A stretch of 64,000 nt of DNA from Actinomycetes bacterium (lineage in GTDB: Bacteria > Actinomycetota > Coriobacteriia > Coriobacteriales > Eggerthellaceae), in assembly GCA_023394615.1 (NCBI GenBank), contig JAEXAI010000015.1, positions 135,774 to 199,773 of the forward strand. The letters are read 5' to 3'. Position numbers and translations under genes: made by a program. The first letter of the stretch is position 1. Each line of letters opens with the position of its first letter. Positions 8,414-16,975 of the stretch are shown one piece after another. The notes beneath the pieces are model-generated. The model was not told the origin of the DNA. It ran no database searches and saw nothing but the letters and a program-made list of their open reading frames with translations.

Positions 8414-10179
8414 CGTTTTGTTACCCGGCAACGACGCAGCGCGCACTCGACGGCGTAAATATGACCATTGAAGAGGGCGACTACGTGGCGCTTTGCGGGA
8501 AAAGCGGCTGCGGCAAAACGACGCTTTTGCGGCATCTGAAAACCGTGCTCACTCCTCATGGGGAATCAAGCGGGCTCGTTTTGTTCGAAGATGCTCCGCT
8601 TGAAGCAGCCTCGCAGCGCGATCAGAGCAGCAAAATCGGGTACGTCATGCAGAATCCAGACGCGCAGATCGTTACCGATAAAGTGTGGCACGAACTGGCA
8701 TTTGGACTCGAAAGCTTAGGGTGCGATCAGCGTACGATGCGACTTCGCGTGGCAGAAATGGCCAGTTACTTCGGCATACAGAACTGGTTTCACGAGGACG
8801 TGCGAAATCTTTCCGGTGGTCAGAAACAGCTGTTGAATTTGGCATCCGTGATGGCGATGCAGCCCGAAGTGCTGATATTGGACGAGCCGACCGCTCAACT
8901 TGATCCGCTGGCTGCGACGGATTTTCTGAACACGGTACGCAAGATAAACCAAGATGTAGGCACGACCGTCATCATGACAGAGCATCGCTTGGAAGAGGTG
9001 TTTCCGGCAGCCGATCGCGTAGCTGTGATGGAATCGGGGCGCATTATCGCCGAAGACGAGCCGCGCAAAGTAGGCGATTGGCTGCGGGCCAGCGGCAATG
9101 ATATGCTTGCTGCTTTGCCCACGCCGCTGCGTGTCTATTACGCGCTGTCGGATTCGAAAGCCACTGCGGTTGCGGATGTCGCCGCAGGTGAAGGCGTCGC
9201 TGCTGCTGCGGGGGCGCATCCCGCCATAAGCGCAGTATCTGCAAGCTTTGCCGCTGACGCGGGCGCGCCGTTGACGGTGCGCGAAGGTAGAACCTGGCTT
9301 TCGACGATGTATGCCTGCGACGTGCGCAGCGGGAAAAACGCTGGGGCGGATAGCGTCGTCCAGGCGCTTCCGCAAAAACAGGATGATAGTCGCGAGGTGG
9401 CAGTGGAAATGAGAGACGTGTGGCTTCGCTTTGACCGCGACTCGCCCGACGTGCTACGCGATGTGAACCTGCAGATCTCCGTAGGGGGCATCCACGCCAT
9501 CATGGGCGGCAACGGAGCTGGTAAATCGACGCTGCTGAAGACCATGTGCGGTGCGGTGCGACCGTATCGCGGCGCGGTTCGTGTGCTGGGCAAAAAGCTG
9601 AAGGATTGGAAACCCAATCAGCTGTTCTGCGGCGGCATGTCCATGCTGCCTCAAGACCCGCAGAACTTGTTCGTGAAAAAGACGGTGCTTGCCGATTTGG
9701 AAGAGATGATTCCCGCATCGGTGGGAGAGGGTGAAAAGGAGGAGCAAATCGGTCGCATTGTCGAACAAGTCGGTATCGGCTTGTTGCTGCAAATGCATCC
9801 GTTTGATTTGTCGGGCGGGGAACTTCAACGCGCGGCTTTGGCCAAAGTGCTGCTGACGAACCCCCGTATACTTTTGCTGGACGAGCCGACGAAGGGCATC
9901 GATGGATTCTTCAAAGAAACGCTGGCTGCAATGTTGGCAGACCTTGCCGATAGCGGGTGCACGGTACTCATGGTAAGTCACGATATCGAGTTTTGCGCGC
10001 GCTATGCCGACAGCGTTGGGATGATGTTTGACGGTTCCATCATCTCATCTGCGCCCCCGCAAGAATTCTTTTCGCAAAACAGTTTCTACACCACGGCGGC
10101 GAACCGTATGAGCAGGCATTTGTTCCCTTGGGCAGTAACCGATGAGGATGTGATTTGCGCATGCGCAAAGATAGAGTAA
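8386..10179 (+). CDS. ecfA: ECF transporter energizing ATPase, fused A-A' (CbiO-type)
   Basis: Two full ABC domains are joined in one 597-residue chain. The first has Walker A GKSGCGKTT (residues 38-46), signature LSGGQ (about 142) and Walker B LILDEP (about 164). The second has Walker A GGNGAGKST (about 373), signature LSGGE (about 474) and LLLDEPTKGID (about 495). An Ala-rich linker of about 110 residues (about 225-340) connects them, longer than usual. The start is GTG at 8386 with GGAGGT upstream, inside the end of the T gene. The ATPase pair powers uptake through the neighbouring T and S subunits. Its end overlaps the S gene by about 25 bases. Context points to a corrinoid substrate. Confidence 0.92.
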   Translation: MAVFTIENLTFCYPATTQRALDGVNMTIEEGDYVALCGKSGCGKTTLLRHLKTVLTPHGESSGLVLFEDAPLEAASQRDQSSKIGYVMQNPDAQIVTDKVWHELAFGLESLGCDQRTMRLRVAEMASYFGIQNWFHEDVRNLSGGQKQLLNLASVMAMQPEVLILDEPTAQLDPLAATDFLNTVRKINQDVGTTVIMTEHRLEEVFPAADRVAVMESGRIIAEDEPRKVGDWLRASGNDMLAALPTPLRVYYALSDSKATAVADVAAGEGVAAAAGAHPAISAVSASFAADAGAPLTVREGRTWLSTMYACDVRSGKNAGADSVVQALPQKQDDSREVAVEMRDVWLRFDRDSPDVLRDVNLQISVGGIHAIMGGNGAGKSTLLKTMCGAVRPYRGAVRVLGKKLKDWKPNQLFCGGMSMLPQDPQNLFVKKTVLADLEEMIPASVGEGEKEEQIGRIVEQVGIGLLLQMHPFDLSGGELQRAALAKVLLTNPRILLLDEPTKGIDGFFKETLAAMLADLADSGCTVLMVSHDIEFCARYADSVGMMFDGSIISSAPPQEFFSQNSFYTTAANRMSRHLFPWAVTDEDVICACAKIE

Positions 10180-10970
10180 GGTCGGCGAAGCTCCCGGATG
10201 ACGCCGGTGGGTCTTCGGCTGACTCGAGCGAGCAAGCGGATAAGATGACGGTCGCAAAACCGTCCATTTCCAAAACCATCGCGCTTGTGGCCCTGTTTGT
10301 AGGGGCGCCAATCGCTCTGGTGGCCTTGCAAGTGTGCGGCATCGGAAACTATTACCTGACCAGCATCGCCTTTATCGTGCTGGCAATTGTGCCATTTTTC
10401 GTTTCGTTTGAGCGCAAGCGCCCGCAAGCGCGCGAACTCGTAGTGCTCGCGGTGATGTGCGCGCTGGTTATTGCCGCGCGCGCGGTGTTCGCGTGGCTGC
10501 CCTTCTTCAAACCCATGGCCGCCATCATCATTATCGCAGGTCTGGCTTTCGGGGCACGATCTGGGTTCATGGTGGGCGCACTTTCCGTGCTGGCAAGTGA
10601 TTTCATTTTTGGGCTGGGTCCGTGGGCGCCGTGGCAGATGTTCGCCTACGGACTGGCTGGATTCGTACCGGGCTTGATGGCTGACTGCGGTGTCTTTCCT
10701 CGCAGCAATCTTTCCGCGAAAGATAAAGGATGGTTGTGCGTGTTCAGCGCCTTGTTCGTGGTGTGTGTGGTGGGCGTGGTTTTGGATACATGCACGCTAT
10801 TTACGGCAACGACTCAGGTCAATGCTGCATCGGCGTTGGCCGTGTACGGTGCCGGATTACCGGTGAACCTGATGCAGGCCGCAGCTACGGTGGTGACGCT
10901 GCTCTTGCTGGCGAACCCGCTTTTGGACAAGCTCGACCGCGTGTGCGTTAAATACGGCATGCTGCGCTAG
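10155..10970 (+). CDS. ECF transporter substrate-specific S component, predicted cobalamin/corrinoid binding
   Basis: This 271-residue membrane protein has about six hydrophobic spans after a 30-residue cytoplasmic tail. The segment 'GLAFGARSGFMVGALSVLASDFIFGLGPWAPWQMF' (about residues 130-165; only the pattern matters) has the Gly-rich helix and 'GPW.PWQM' signature I associate with S components of the cobalamin-type (CbrT-like) group. The S subunit binds the vitamin and topples in the membrane to release it. Start choice is TTG 10155 or ATG 10161; both lie inside the ATPase gene, indicating coupling. Substrate assignment rests on family resemblance plus the B12 riboswitch and DUF4430 partners. 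Confidence 0.78.
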   Translation: MRMRKDRVRSAKLPDDAGGSSADSSEQADKMTVAKPSISKTIALVALFVGAPIALVALQVCGIGNYYLTSIAFIVLAIVPFFVSFERKRPQARELVVLAVMCALVIAARAVFAWLPFFKPMAAIIIIAGLAFGARSGFMVGALSVLASDFIFGLGPWAPWQMFAYGLAGFVPGLMADCGVFPRSNLSAKDKGWLCVFSALFVVCVVGVVLDTCTLFTATTQVNAASALAVYGAGLPVNLMQAAATVVTLLLLANPLLDKLDRVCVKYGMLR

Positions 10971-10979
10971 GCGAAATCA

Positions 10980-11897
10980 ATGAGATTCGACTCGTATCAT
11001 CCGTTGATAAACGTACTGTTTTTTGCCGTGGCCATCGTGTGCTCGTTGGCATGGGATCAACCCGTGTTTGTGATGATATCGTTTGCGACATCGTTTGCGT
11101 ACTCGGTGTGGTTGGGGCGTGTTCGCGCGCTCACGTTCAACTTGATGATGCTAGTTTTAGGAGTGATCTATGCGCTCTGGTTTGCCTTCACCAGCCATTT
11201 CGGCGTGACGGTGTTGGCCGTTAATTTCATCGGCAACATCATCACGTTTGAAGCGTTGGCGCTCGGGGTTTCCAGGGCAGCGCGCATGGTGGCCGCGCTC
11301 ATGTGGGCATCGTGTTTGTTGCGGCTTTTCACGGCTGACAAGGTCGTGTTCTTGCTGGGGCGCATCGCTCCGAGAGTCGCATTGTTCGTGGCGATTTTGC
11401 TGCGAGCCGCTCCGTGTATTGCGAATCGCGCCAGTGCCATTGCGTGCGCGCGAACCGGGGCGGGGAAGGGTTTGGGTCAAGGCGGTCCGGTCCATCGCAT
11501 CCGTAATTGGGCGAGTATTGTGTCGTGCCTTGTCGATTTCAGCATCGATAGTTTCGTGCAGGCTTCTGATTCTATGCGTGCCCGAGGATCGCAACTGCGC
11601 GGACGAACGGCGTATTCGCTCTATCGTTTCGATCGCCGCGATCGGACGCTGGTGTTGTGGATGACAATCCTGTTCACTATTATGGTGTGCAGTGCGCTGC
11701 TGAATCAAACGAACATCTTGTACGCGCCCGCCATCGCGATGGGTCGCATCACGGCTGCCAGCTTCGCATTCTACGGTGCTTATGCGGTCTTTTGCCTGAT
11801 GCCGATGGGGTTGGAAATTGTCGGCAGAATCCGTTTTGCTCGCGCGCGGCAATCCGTGCGCCAGGAAGGCATTTCGCCTGCAAAAGACGCCCAGTGA
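10980..11897 (+). CDS. ecfT: ECF transporter transmembrane T component (second copy)
   Basis: This 305-residue membrane protein has several hydrophobic spans and the coupling motif 'ASDSMRARGS' (about residues 196-205). Its sequence differs clearly from the T protein at 7475. It follows the S gene by 9 bases and is the last gene of the operon; the next gene is on the opposite strand and ends 1 base away. Two T proteins with one S and one double ATPase is an odd count, because a standard ECF complex needs one T. Either the T subunits form a heterodimer or one serves an S component elsewhere in the genome. Confidence 0.83.
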   Translation: MRFDSYHPLINVLFFAVAIVCSLAWDQPVFVMISFATSFAYSVWLGRVRALTFNLMMLVLGVIYALWFAFTSHFGVTVLAVNFIGNIITFEALALGVSRAARMVAALMWASCLLRLFTADKVVFLLGRIAPRVALFVAILLRAAPCIANRASAIACARTGAGKGLGQGGPVHRIRNWASIVSCLVDFSIDSFVQASDSMRARGSQLRGRTAYSLYRFDRRDRTLVLWMTILFTIMVCSALLNQTNILYAPAIAMGRITAASFAFYGAYAVFCLMPMGLEIVGRIRFARARQSVRQEGISPAKDAQ

Positions 11898-11898
11898 G

Positions 11899-12798
11899 TT
11901 AAAACGGCATTTCGCCTGGGGCATCGTGCCAGCTGAAGCCTCGCTGGTTGCTTTTCTCCCAATCATCCATAAGGATGCTGTCGGCTTCCGATTGCACATT
12001 GTTTTCCAAAAATGAATACGCCCATTTCTGATCAACCGTGAAATCGACAACGGTGTCTTCTGCGTTTTCAGGCAGGCTCGACGCGATTGAATCGTACAAG
12101 CTGCGTAGTGCGAAAACCGCGCCGTCCTCGTAGCCGGATACCTCTATCAGCAAGTTTCCGGTAAAATCTTCCCCGTCAAAGAAGAACTGCGAGGGTTCAA
12201 ACAGTTCGTCTTCGCGTATCAGCTGCTCGTGGATGAATGCTTTCAGAACTTCGATGGCCTTGTCGTCTAAATCGGCGTCGAGAATGCGCGCCTTTTCCGA
12301 CAAGCGGTCGGGGTCGGTGACAAGTCGGGCTGTCCTGACGGATGGTTCCGAATCGCTGCGACCGCTCAAAGGGTTATCGCCGTCATCGCCGACGACATCA
12401 GCGCCGCCAACTTCGTCATCGCCGCTTGCGGCATCGCTACCGCCAACCTCGTCATTGCCGTCACCGCCGACGACATCGGTACCGCCAACCGTGGACCCTT
12501 CGACCTTTTTCCGCAACACACGCACCGCCGCATCATGTTTGTCCGAGTTCGGCTCCAACAAAACCAGCGTTTGATGAGGGATATCGTGGTACAAGCAGCG
12601 ATATGCGATGAAATCCATATGCCCACAAATTGGGCAGATCATTTCGAACAAAGAGCCCGACATCAGTTGATGCGTGACATCTGGCAAAGCCACGTTGGAG
12701 ATAACGTGCCAAATCTCGCAATCATAAGGCACGCCGCAATCGGGGCATGTGGTCTGTACGATTTTCGGATTCAAGCTCGATGGCGCCGTCTCGGTCAT
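11899..12798 (-). CDS. CpXC domain protein
   Basis: This 299-residue soluble protein begins with a CpXC-type zinc-ribbon domain: 'CPDCGVPYDCEIWHVISN' (about residues 19-36) and a second 'CPICGHMDF' (about 55-63). The family is of unknown biochemical function. The middle (about 100-140) is a low-complexity acidic stretch of 'GGDGNDEVGG'-type repeats, and the C-terminal half is Asp/Glu-rich. The start at 12798 is supported by GAGGAG about 8 bases upstream. It converges with the ECF operon and is divergent from the small gene at 12887. CpXC genes are common in gut Coriobacteriia and clostridia; I cannot assign a pathway. Confidence 0.8.
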   Translation of the reverse strand: MTETAPSSLNPKIVQTTCPDCGVPYDCEIWHVISNVALPDVTHQLMSGSLFEMICPICGHMDFIAYRCLYHDIPHQTLVLLEPNSDKHDAAVRVLRKKVEGSTVGGTDVVGGDGNDEVGGSDAASGDDEVGGADVVGDDGDNPLSGRSDSEPSVRTARLVTDPDRLSEKARILDADLDDKAIEVLKAFIHEQLIREDELFEPSQFFFDGEDFTGNLLIEVSGYEDGAVFALRSLYDSIASSLPENAEDTVVDFTVDQKWAYSFLENNVQSEADSILMDDWEKSNQRGFSWHDAPGEMPF

Positions 12799-12886
12799 AA
12801 TGGCTCCTCGCGTATTTTCCGTTCATGTATTCGTCGATACCTAGTAAACTGTTCGTAAGGTTGTTTGTCAAGCGAAAGGACCCCTC

Positions 12887-13348
12887 ATGGACCAGGCGAT
12901 AGAGGCAACCATCACTGCCCGCAAAAAGGCTATCGATGATTACTACAGCATTCCTGCATCCGAAGAATCCGAGGTCGCAGGGGTATTTTCCGAAATGGAA
13001 ACGCTGGGGACGCGCTGCGCCGATTTGGGTGAATTCGAAAAAGAATTTGCGGCAAGCGGTCTAAACGATAGATACCTGGCGCTGTTCACAAAGCTGAAAG
13101 TGAAAAAATCAGTCTGCGCGAATGCGGTCGCGCAGAGCTTCACGCAGCACCTCACAAACAAAGACCAGTTGGTGCAGGATGTAAAAGATGAAGCCGCATA
13201 TGCCGTAGATACCATGACCCAGCCCGCGCGTCACGAGACCTACGTGGAGGCATACGACGAGTTGCGTGACGTCCCCGTTGTGGGCGATATCGTCAGCGAG
13301 AAGGGTCTGATTGGTCAAGTCGTCCACCTATTCAAGAAAAAGAAATAG
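12887..13348 (+). CDS. Small acidic helical protein of unknown function
   Basis: This 153-residue protein has a good ribosome binding site (GAAAGGA, 7 bases before ATG). It is mostly helical by composition, with no membrane span and no signal peptide. It ends in a basic tail 'VVHLFKKKK'. Its heptad-like N-terminal half ('AIEATITARKKAIDDYYSI', 'EVAGVFSEMETLGTRC') could form a coiled coil. It is divergent from the CpXC gene with an 88-base gap, so the two may share a promoter region. I do not recognise the family and propose no function. Confidence 0.6.
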   Translation: MDQAIEATITARKKAIDDYYSIPASEESEVAGVFSEMETLGTRCADLGEFEKEFAASGLNDRYLALFTKLKVKKSVCANAVAQSFTQHLTNKDQLVQDVKDEAAYAVDTMTQPARHETYVEAYDELRDVPVVGDIVSEKGLIGQVVHLFKKKK

Positions 13349-13472
13349 TCTTGCTGGTCCTCTCTTGTGGGCGATGGCGTTAATCGAGGCTCCCGATGCA
13401 GCGTCAGTAGGATATATGAGACTTATGGGCAACATTATCAGAGTATGAGCGACGAAGCTGACTCAAAAGTAA

Positions 13473-13500
13473 CTTATAAGAGACAATAGCGCCTTATAAG
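13473..13500. repeat. Two CTTATAAG palindromes
   Basis: CTTATAAG occurs at 13473-13480 and 13493-13500. The stretch TTATAAGAGACAA here resembles TTATAAGAGACGA at the far right edge (about 63985), inside the IS21-like end. This could be a decayed copy of the same element or chance. Confidence 0.35.
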
Positions 13501-13518
13501 CTACAGGAGATTCTGATA

Positions 13519-13681
13519 TTTGTCAATCAGACCCGGTATGTGCGATTGATCCGCCAGAAGGCGTTCGTCAATTTTCTGCCACCTGCGCAAACGCTGATGG
13601 AAAATCGCACAGGAGCAAAAATGCAAAGAAATGTGCTTGTTTGCATGCTTGAAATCGCACATAGCGGGTCTGATTGACAAA
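13519..13681. repeat. Long inverted repeat, MITE-like element
   Basis: The 29-base arms at 13519-13547 and 13653-13681 are reverse complements with one mismatch. They flank about 105 bases that contain smaller palindromes (ATGCAAA/TTTGCAT at about 13621-13646). There is no coding capacity. The size (163 bp) and near-perfect ends fit a miniature inverted-repeat transposable element or a very long hairpin in the 650-base gap upstream of the triple-RidA gene. Confidence 0.65.
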
Positions 13682-13901
13682 ACTTGATTTTGCGAGCCGA
13701 CTTCTTGCCTACATGCCACTTGCGTTTCGAAATCTTGGGTATACCCGCCAACGCATGAGGTGTGGTTTGGCATACCTTGCGGGAACGATAATGCACGAAA
13801 TTGTATTCCCATATACTTCGGATCACGCACAAAAAAAGTGCAAGTGCACAAAAAAATACGAATGAATTTAATAATACAGAAGAAAAACCTAGACAAAAAT
13901 A

Positions 13902-13929
13902 TTGCAAGTGAACAAAAAGTAGGTATAAT
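13902..13929 (+). promoter_or_regulatory. Sigma-70-type promoter of the triple-RidA gene
   Basis: TTGCAA (13902-13907) and a perfect TATAAT (13924-13929) are separated by 16 bases in a very AT-rich stretch. This is about 70 bases before the ATG at 13999. Confidence 0.6.
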
Positions 13930-13998
13930 TCGCCCAATACTTATACGGAGCATCGTGTAAGCACCCGGATGAACATCTTTGAAAGGGAGGGTATCCAC

Positions 13999-15267
13999 AT
14001 GAGCGTTGACAACGTGGTAGTTGCCAGGAATACGGAAAATGCGCCGCAAAGCTCGCTGCACTCGCAGACGACGGCGTTTTCACATTACAACAATCTTTCG
14101 GCCCAGTTGCCAATCGACCCGAAAACCAATGAACTGGTAGGTGGGACGGCAGGCGAGCAAGCTGAGCAGTGCTTCAAAAACATCGATGCGATTGTCGACA
14201 GCATTGGCCATGACCTCACTGACATCGTGCGTATCAGCATCTTCGTTACCGACATCAGAGACACCGTTGCGGTAGACAAAGTAATGCGAGCATATTTCCC
14301 CACCTACGTGCCGTCGCGCACGGTTGTCGCCGTCGCCGATCTGCCCATGGGCGCATTGGTGCAGGTGGAAGCTCTTCTGTCGAACGGTGAGGGAACTATT
14401 CCCGACGCACCGCAGGCGGGCGATTTGATCAAGCTCACGAACAACACCCCGAACGCACCTATCGATGCCATGCAGACGCAGACGGTCGCGTTTTCCCACT
14501 ACAACAACATCTCGGCTCAGCTGCCCATCGATCCGGCAACCGGAAGGCTCGTTCCCGGCGGCATTGAGGACCAGACTCGCCAGTGCCTGAAGAACATCAA
14601 GGCCATTCTTTTGGGCATCGATGTGCCTTTCGACGACATCGTTAAAACCACCATCTTCGTGAAGAACCTAGAAGACATGGACGCCGTCAATCGCGTTTAC
14701 ACCACCTTCTTCCCCGATTCAGGCATCGCGCGTGCTCACGCATACGTGCCCGCCCGCACGGTCGTGCCCGTAGACGATCTGCCCATGGGTGCCTTGGTTC
14801 AGGTTGAAGCAGTTGTCTCTCACGGTGACGGCACTCCCCCGCAAGAAGTGGAAGCCAGGCACGGCCTGATCGTGGAAGCGAACAACACCGCTGCTGCACC
14901 GTTGAGCGAGCTGTCCACTCAAAGCGTGGCATTTTCTCACTACAACAACATTTCGGGCCAGTTCGCTGTGGATGCGGCAACCGGGAAATTCGTCGGCGGC
15001 AGCGTAGCCGAGCAGACGACGCTGTGCCTTCAGCACATCAAGACAATCATCGAAAGCGTCGAGCACACCATCGATGAAGTGGTGAAAGTGAACGTTTACC
15101 TCCGTGACATCCAGGACATGGATGCGCTTGACGAGGCATATGCTGCGTTCTTCCCGCAGGGAACCCCTGCCCGCCGAGTCGTTGCTTGCGGGCGCCTTCC
15201 TCTAGACGCATTGGTCCAGATTGAGGCTATCGTTGCCAATGCCGAAGGAACCCCTCCGGTAAAGTAG
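13999..15267 (+). CDS. Triple RidA (YjgF/UK114) protein, three RidA domains in one chain
   Basis: Three tandem RidA domains (about residues 1-128, 135-280 and 290-422) make up this 422-residue protein. Each repeats the pattern 'FSHYNN(L/I)S.Q', 'V(A/P)V.DLP.GALVQVEA'. RidA enzymes hydrolyse reactive enamine/imine intermediates such as 2-aminoacrylate, and normally work as homotrimers of about 130 residues. The catalytic Arg that binds the imine carboxylate is kept in all three copies (R107, R253, R392). The start at 13999 follows GAAAGGGAGGG; an upstream in-frame ATG lacks this. It is monocistronic with its own promoter and a terminator at 15353. The single-chain trimer would allow the three sites between subunits to differ. 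Confidence 0.9.
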   Translation: MSVDNVVVARNTENAPQSSLHSQTTAFSHYNNLSAQLPIDPKTNELVGGTAGEQAEQCFKNIDAIVDSIGHDLTDIVRISIFVTDIRDTVAVDKVMRAYFPTYVPSRTVVAVADLPMGALVQVEALLSNGEGTIPDAPQAGDLIKLTNNTPNAPIDAMQTQTVAFSHYNNISAQLPIDPATGRLVPGGIEDQTRQCLKNIKAILLGIDVPFDDIVKTTIFVKNLEDMDAVNRVYTTFFPDSGIARAHAYVPARTVVPVDDLPMGALVQVEAVVSHGDGTPPQEVEARHGLIVEANNTAAAPLSELSTQSVAFSHYNNISGQFAVDAATGKFVGGSVAEQTTLCLQHIKTIIESVEHTIDEVVKVNVYLRDIQDMDALDEAYAAFFPQGTPARRVVACGRLPLDALVQIEAIVANAEGTPPVK

Positions 15268-15270
15268 GAA

Positions 15271-15339
15271 AACCTGACAGCGGGGACGTGCAACGCCGAA
15301 GAAACCTGACAGCGGGGACGTGTAGTTTGTCACATCCCC
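15271..15339. repeat. REP-like direct repeat and palindrome
   Basis: AACCTGACAGCGGGGACGTG occurs at 15271-15290 and again at 15303-15322. The second copy can pair with CACATCCCC (15331-15339). A related copy follows the thioredoxin stop at 27842-27860. These look like dispersed palindromic units placed just after genes. Confidence 0.6.
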
Positions 15340-15352
15340 AGCGTTGCCAATA

Positions 15353-15385
15353 GGGGGGCGGGTCGAAAGGTCCGCCCCCCTTGCA
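15353..15385 (+). terminator. Rho-independent terminator after triple-RidA gene
   Basis: Perfect 9-bp GC stem GGGGGGCGG (15353-15361) and CCGCCCCCC (15372-15380), 10-base loop, then TTG and a mixed T-rich tail. It could also stop the convergent hydrolase gene. Confidence 0.65.
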
Positions 15386-15475
15386 GTATTGAAAAACGCA
15401 TCTACCACCCGGCTCTTTCGCACGCAGTTCTTTCACACGCGGTTCTTGGGCACGTGGTTCTTTGATACGCGCAGG

Positions 15476-16303
15476 TTAGAGCGTGCTTAGGAACTCGTCT
15501 AGGCGTGCGTTGAACTTTTCCGGGTACTCGTAGGCCATTAAATGGCCGCCCATCACGTAGGTGGGCGTTTCGGGAAACTGTGAGTGGCAGAACGGTTCGG
15601 CTACGTCGGCCCAATGCTCGGCAATGTACATGAGAGTCGGCAGCTTCTTCGCGGCAGTTTTCGCCACCTCTAGGTAGTTCGAGAAGATGGCGTTGCAGAA
15701 AAGCTCGTGCGCAATCCAATACGGGGTGCGCCGCTCAATGTCTAGCAACCTCTCGCACTCTGCATAGGTCAACTTGCGTTGTATCATCACTTCTGTCAGG
15801 TATTCGTGCCAGAACTGCTGGGCACCTTCGGGATTTGTGAGTACGCGAGAGGCAATTTCTGAAAGCTCTTCCATCGTACCTTCGGTCCACCACGTGGGGT
15901 CGGGCGAGAGTGGCAGCGGTGACATGTCAATGGTAACAGCCCCTGCAACGCTCTCATATCCTGCTTGCTCTAGATATGACCATACTTCCAAATTACCCGT
16001 CGACCAGCCCACGAGCACAATGTTTTGCAGGCCCAGACCCGCAGACAGCTTAATCAGGTCGCTTCCGTGCGTCACATAATCGTTGCCGTGCACAGTTTTA
16101 GTTGACAGTCCCTGCCCGCGCGGGTCCACGGCGATAACGCGATGGCTTGCGCTGAAATGCTCAATCTGCGCCATGAAAATCTCGCCGGAAAAAGTGAGTC
16201 CGGGGATGAAGAGCATCGCGTCGCCTTCGCCACGTTCCCAATAGTGAATCTCGATGTCGGTATCTACCGTGAAGTATTTGCTTTCGATGCGATCTTTAGA
16301 CAT
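15476..16303 (-). CDS. Alpha/beta-fold hydrolase
   Basis: This is a 275-residue cytosolic hydrolase of the alpha/beta fold. The oxyanion-hole region 'LFIPGLTFSGEIF' (about residues 31-43) and 'DPRGQGLS' precede the nucleophile elbow 'GWSTG' (Ser about 101), and the C-terminal 'GGHLMAYEYPEKFNARLDEFL' carries the likely catalytic His. It has no signal peptide. A paralogue with the same length and motifs lies at 62576 (GWSAG). Substrate is unknown; the family covers esterases, haloperoxidase-like enzymes and C-C hydrolases. The start at 16303 follows a GAAAGGA-like site. It is 95 bases downstream of the membrane protein gene at 16398 on the same strand, so they may be cotranscribed. Confidence 0.85.
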   Translation of the reverse strand: MSKDRIESKYFTVDTDIEIHYWERGEGDAMLFIPGLTFSGEIFMAQIEHFSASHRVIAVDPRGQGLSTKTVHGNDYVTHGSDLIKLSAGLGLQNIVLVGWSTGNLEVWSYLEQAGYESVAGAVTIDMSPLPLSPDPTWWTEGTMEELSEIASRVLTNPEGAQQFWHEYLTEVMIQRKLTYAECERLLDIERRTPYWIAHELFCNAIFSNYLEVAKTAAKKLPTLMYIAEHWADVAEPFCHSQFPETPTYVMGGHLMAYEYPEKFNARLDEFLSTL

Positions 16304-16397
16304 TTCGGATTCCTTTCGATGAAATGATTCGGTGCGCTACAAGGTCTCGGCAGTATTCCTTCTTGACGTGGGCGTTCTCGCTACGAAGCACTATCTC

Positions 16398-16835
16398 CTA
16401 TGAGAACAAAAGCGACAGCAGTGTCAGCACGACGCACGTGACAATCGTGAACAGAATCAGGCGCACGCCGCTCGTTTTGAATCGGTCCTCATAGGTTTGC
16501 ACATCGCGTTGTCCCAGCAGGGCCCATAAAACACTGAGGCAGAATGCGATGAGTGAAGCATTGCTTAAAAAGGTTATCACCTGCGTAAACGAAGCGCTGC
16601 CCGAGAGCACGCTCATACCGTAGGCCAAAAGCAAAGCGATAACCGTAGCGGCAGCTACCATCATCCATGCGGCGCGCTGGGCTGTTTTCGAAGTACCAGC
16701 GGGGAAGTAGAGCTTGTTCTTTTTCTGCTCGGGTTTTGCTATCAAGAAAAGAAGGTTCCCCTTCCAAAGCTGTGTTGCCAGCACTGCAGCGACAACGAGC
16801 AGAATTACTCCGATGATGAAACGTGCGATCTCCAT
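16398..16835 (-). CDS. Four-span membrane protein of unknown function
   Basis: This 145-residue protein has hydrophobic segments at about residues 4-22, 58-76, 84-105 and 123-144. Short basic or polar loops separate them ('AKPEQKKNKLYFPAGTSKTAQR', 'GQRDVQTYEDRFKTSG'). There is no signal peptide beyond the first span and no recognisable catalytic motif. It lies on the minus strand between the CorA-type transporter and the alpha/beta hydrolase. I do not recognise the family. Confidence 0.65.
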   Translation of the reverse strand: MEIARFIIGVILLVVAAVLATQLWKGNLLFLIAKPEQKKNKLYFPAGTSKTAQRAAWMMVAAATVIALLLAYGMSVLSGSASFTQVITFLSNASLIAFCLSVLWALLGQRDVQTYEDRFKTSGVRLILFTIVTCVVLTLLSLLFS

Positions 16836-16975
16836 GGCCTTCCTTTACGTTGAATTTCTTATGAACATGTCATTGGGCCGGGTTGTCTGACGTATGACCA
16901 CTTACTCATGTGTCAAACGATTCGGTCCGATGACGCGCGCCCCAATGACACGCAATTTTTCGTGTTGCCCAAATC

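Noticed and set aside
11157..12050. 297-codon minus-strand frame
   Set aside because: Lies opposite the second T component and overlaps the CpXC gene; composition is Arg/His/Gln-rich as in shadow frames.
13501..14061. 186-codon minus-strand frame
   Set aside because: It crosses the inverted repeat, the RidA promoter and the RidA start; no ribosome site or family features.
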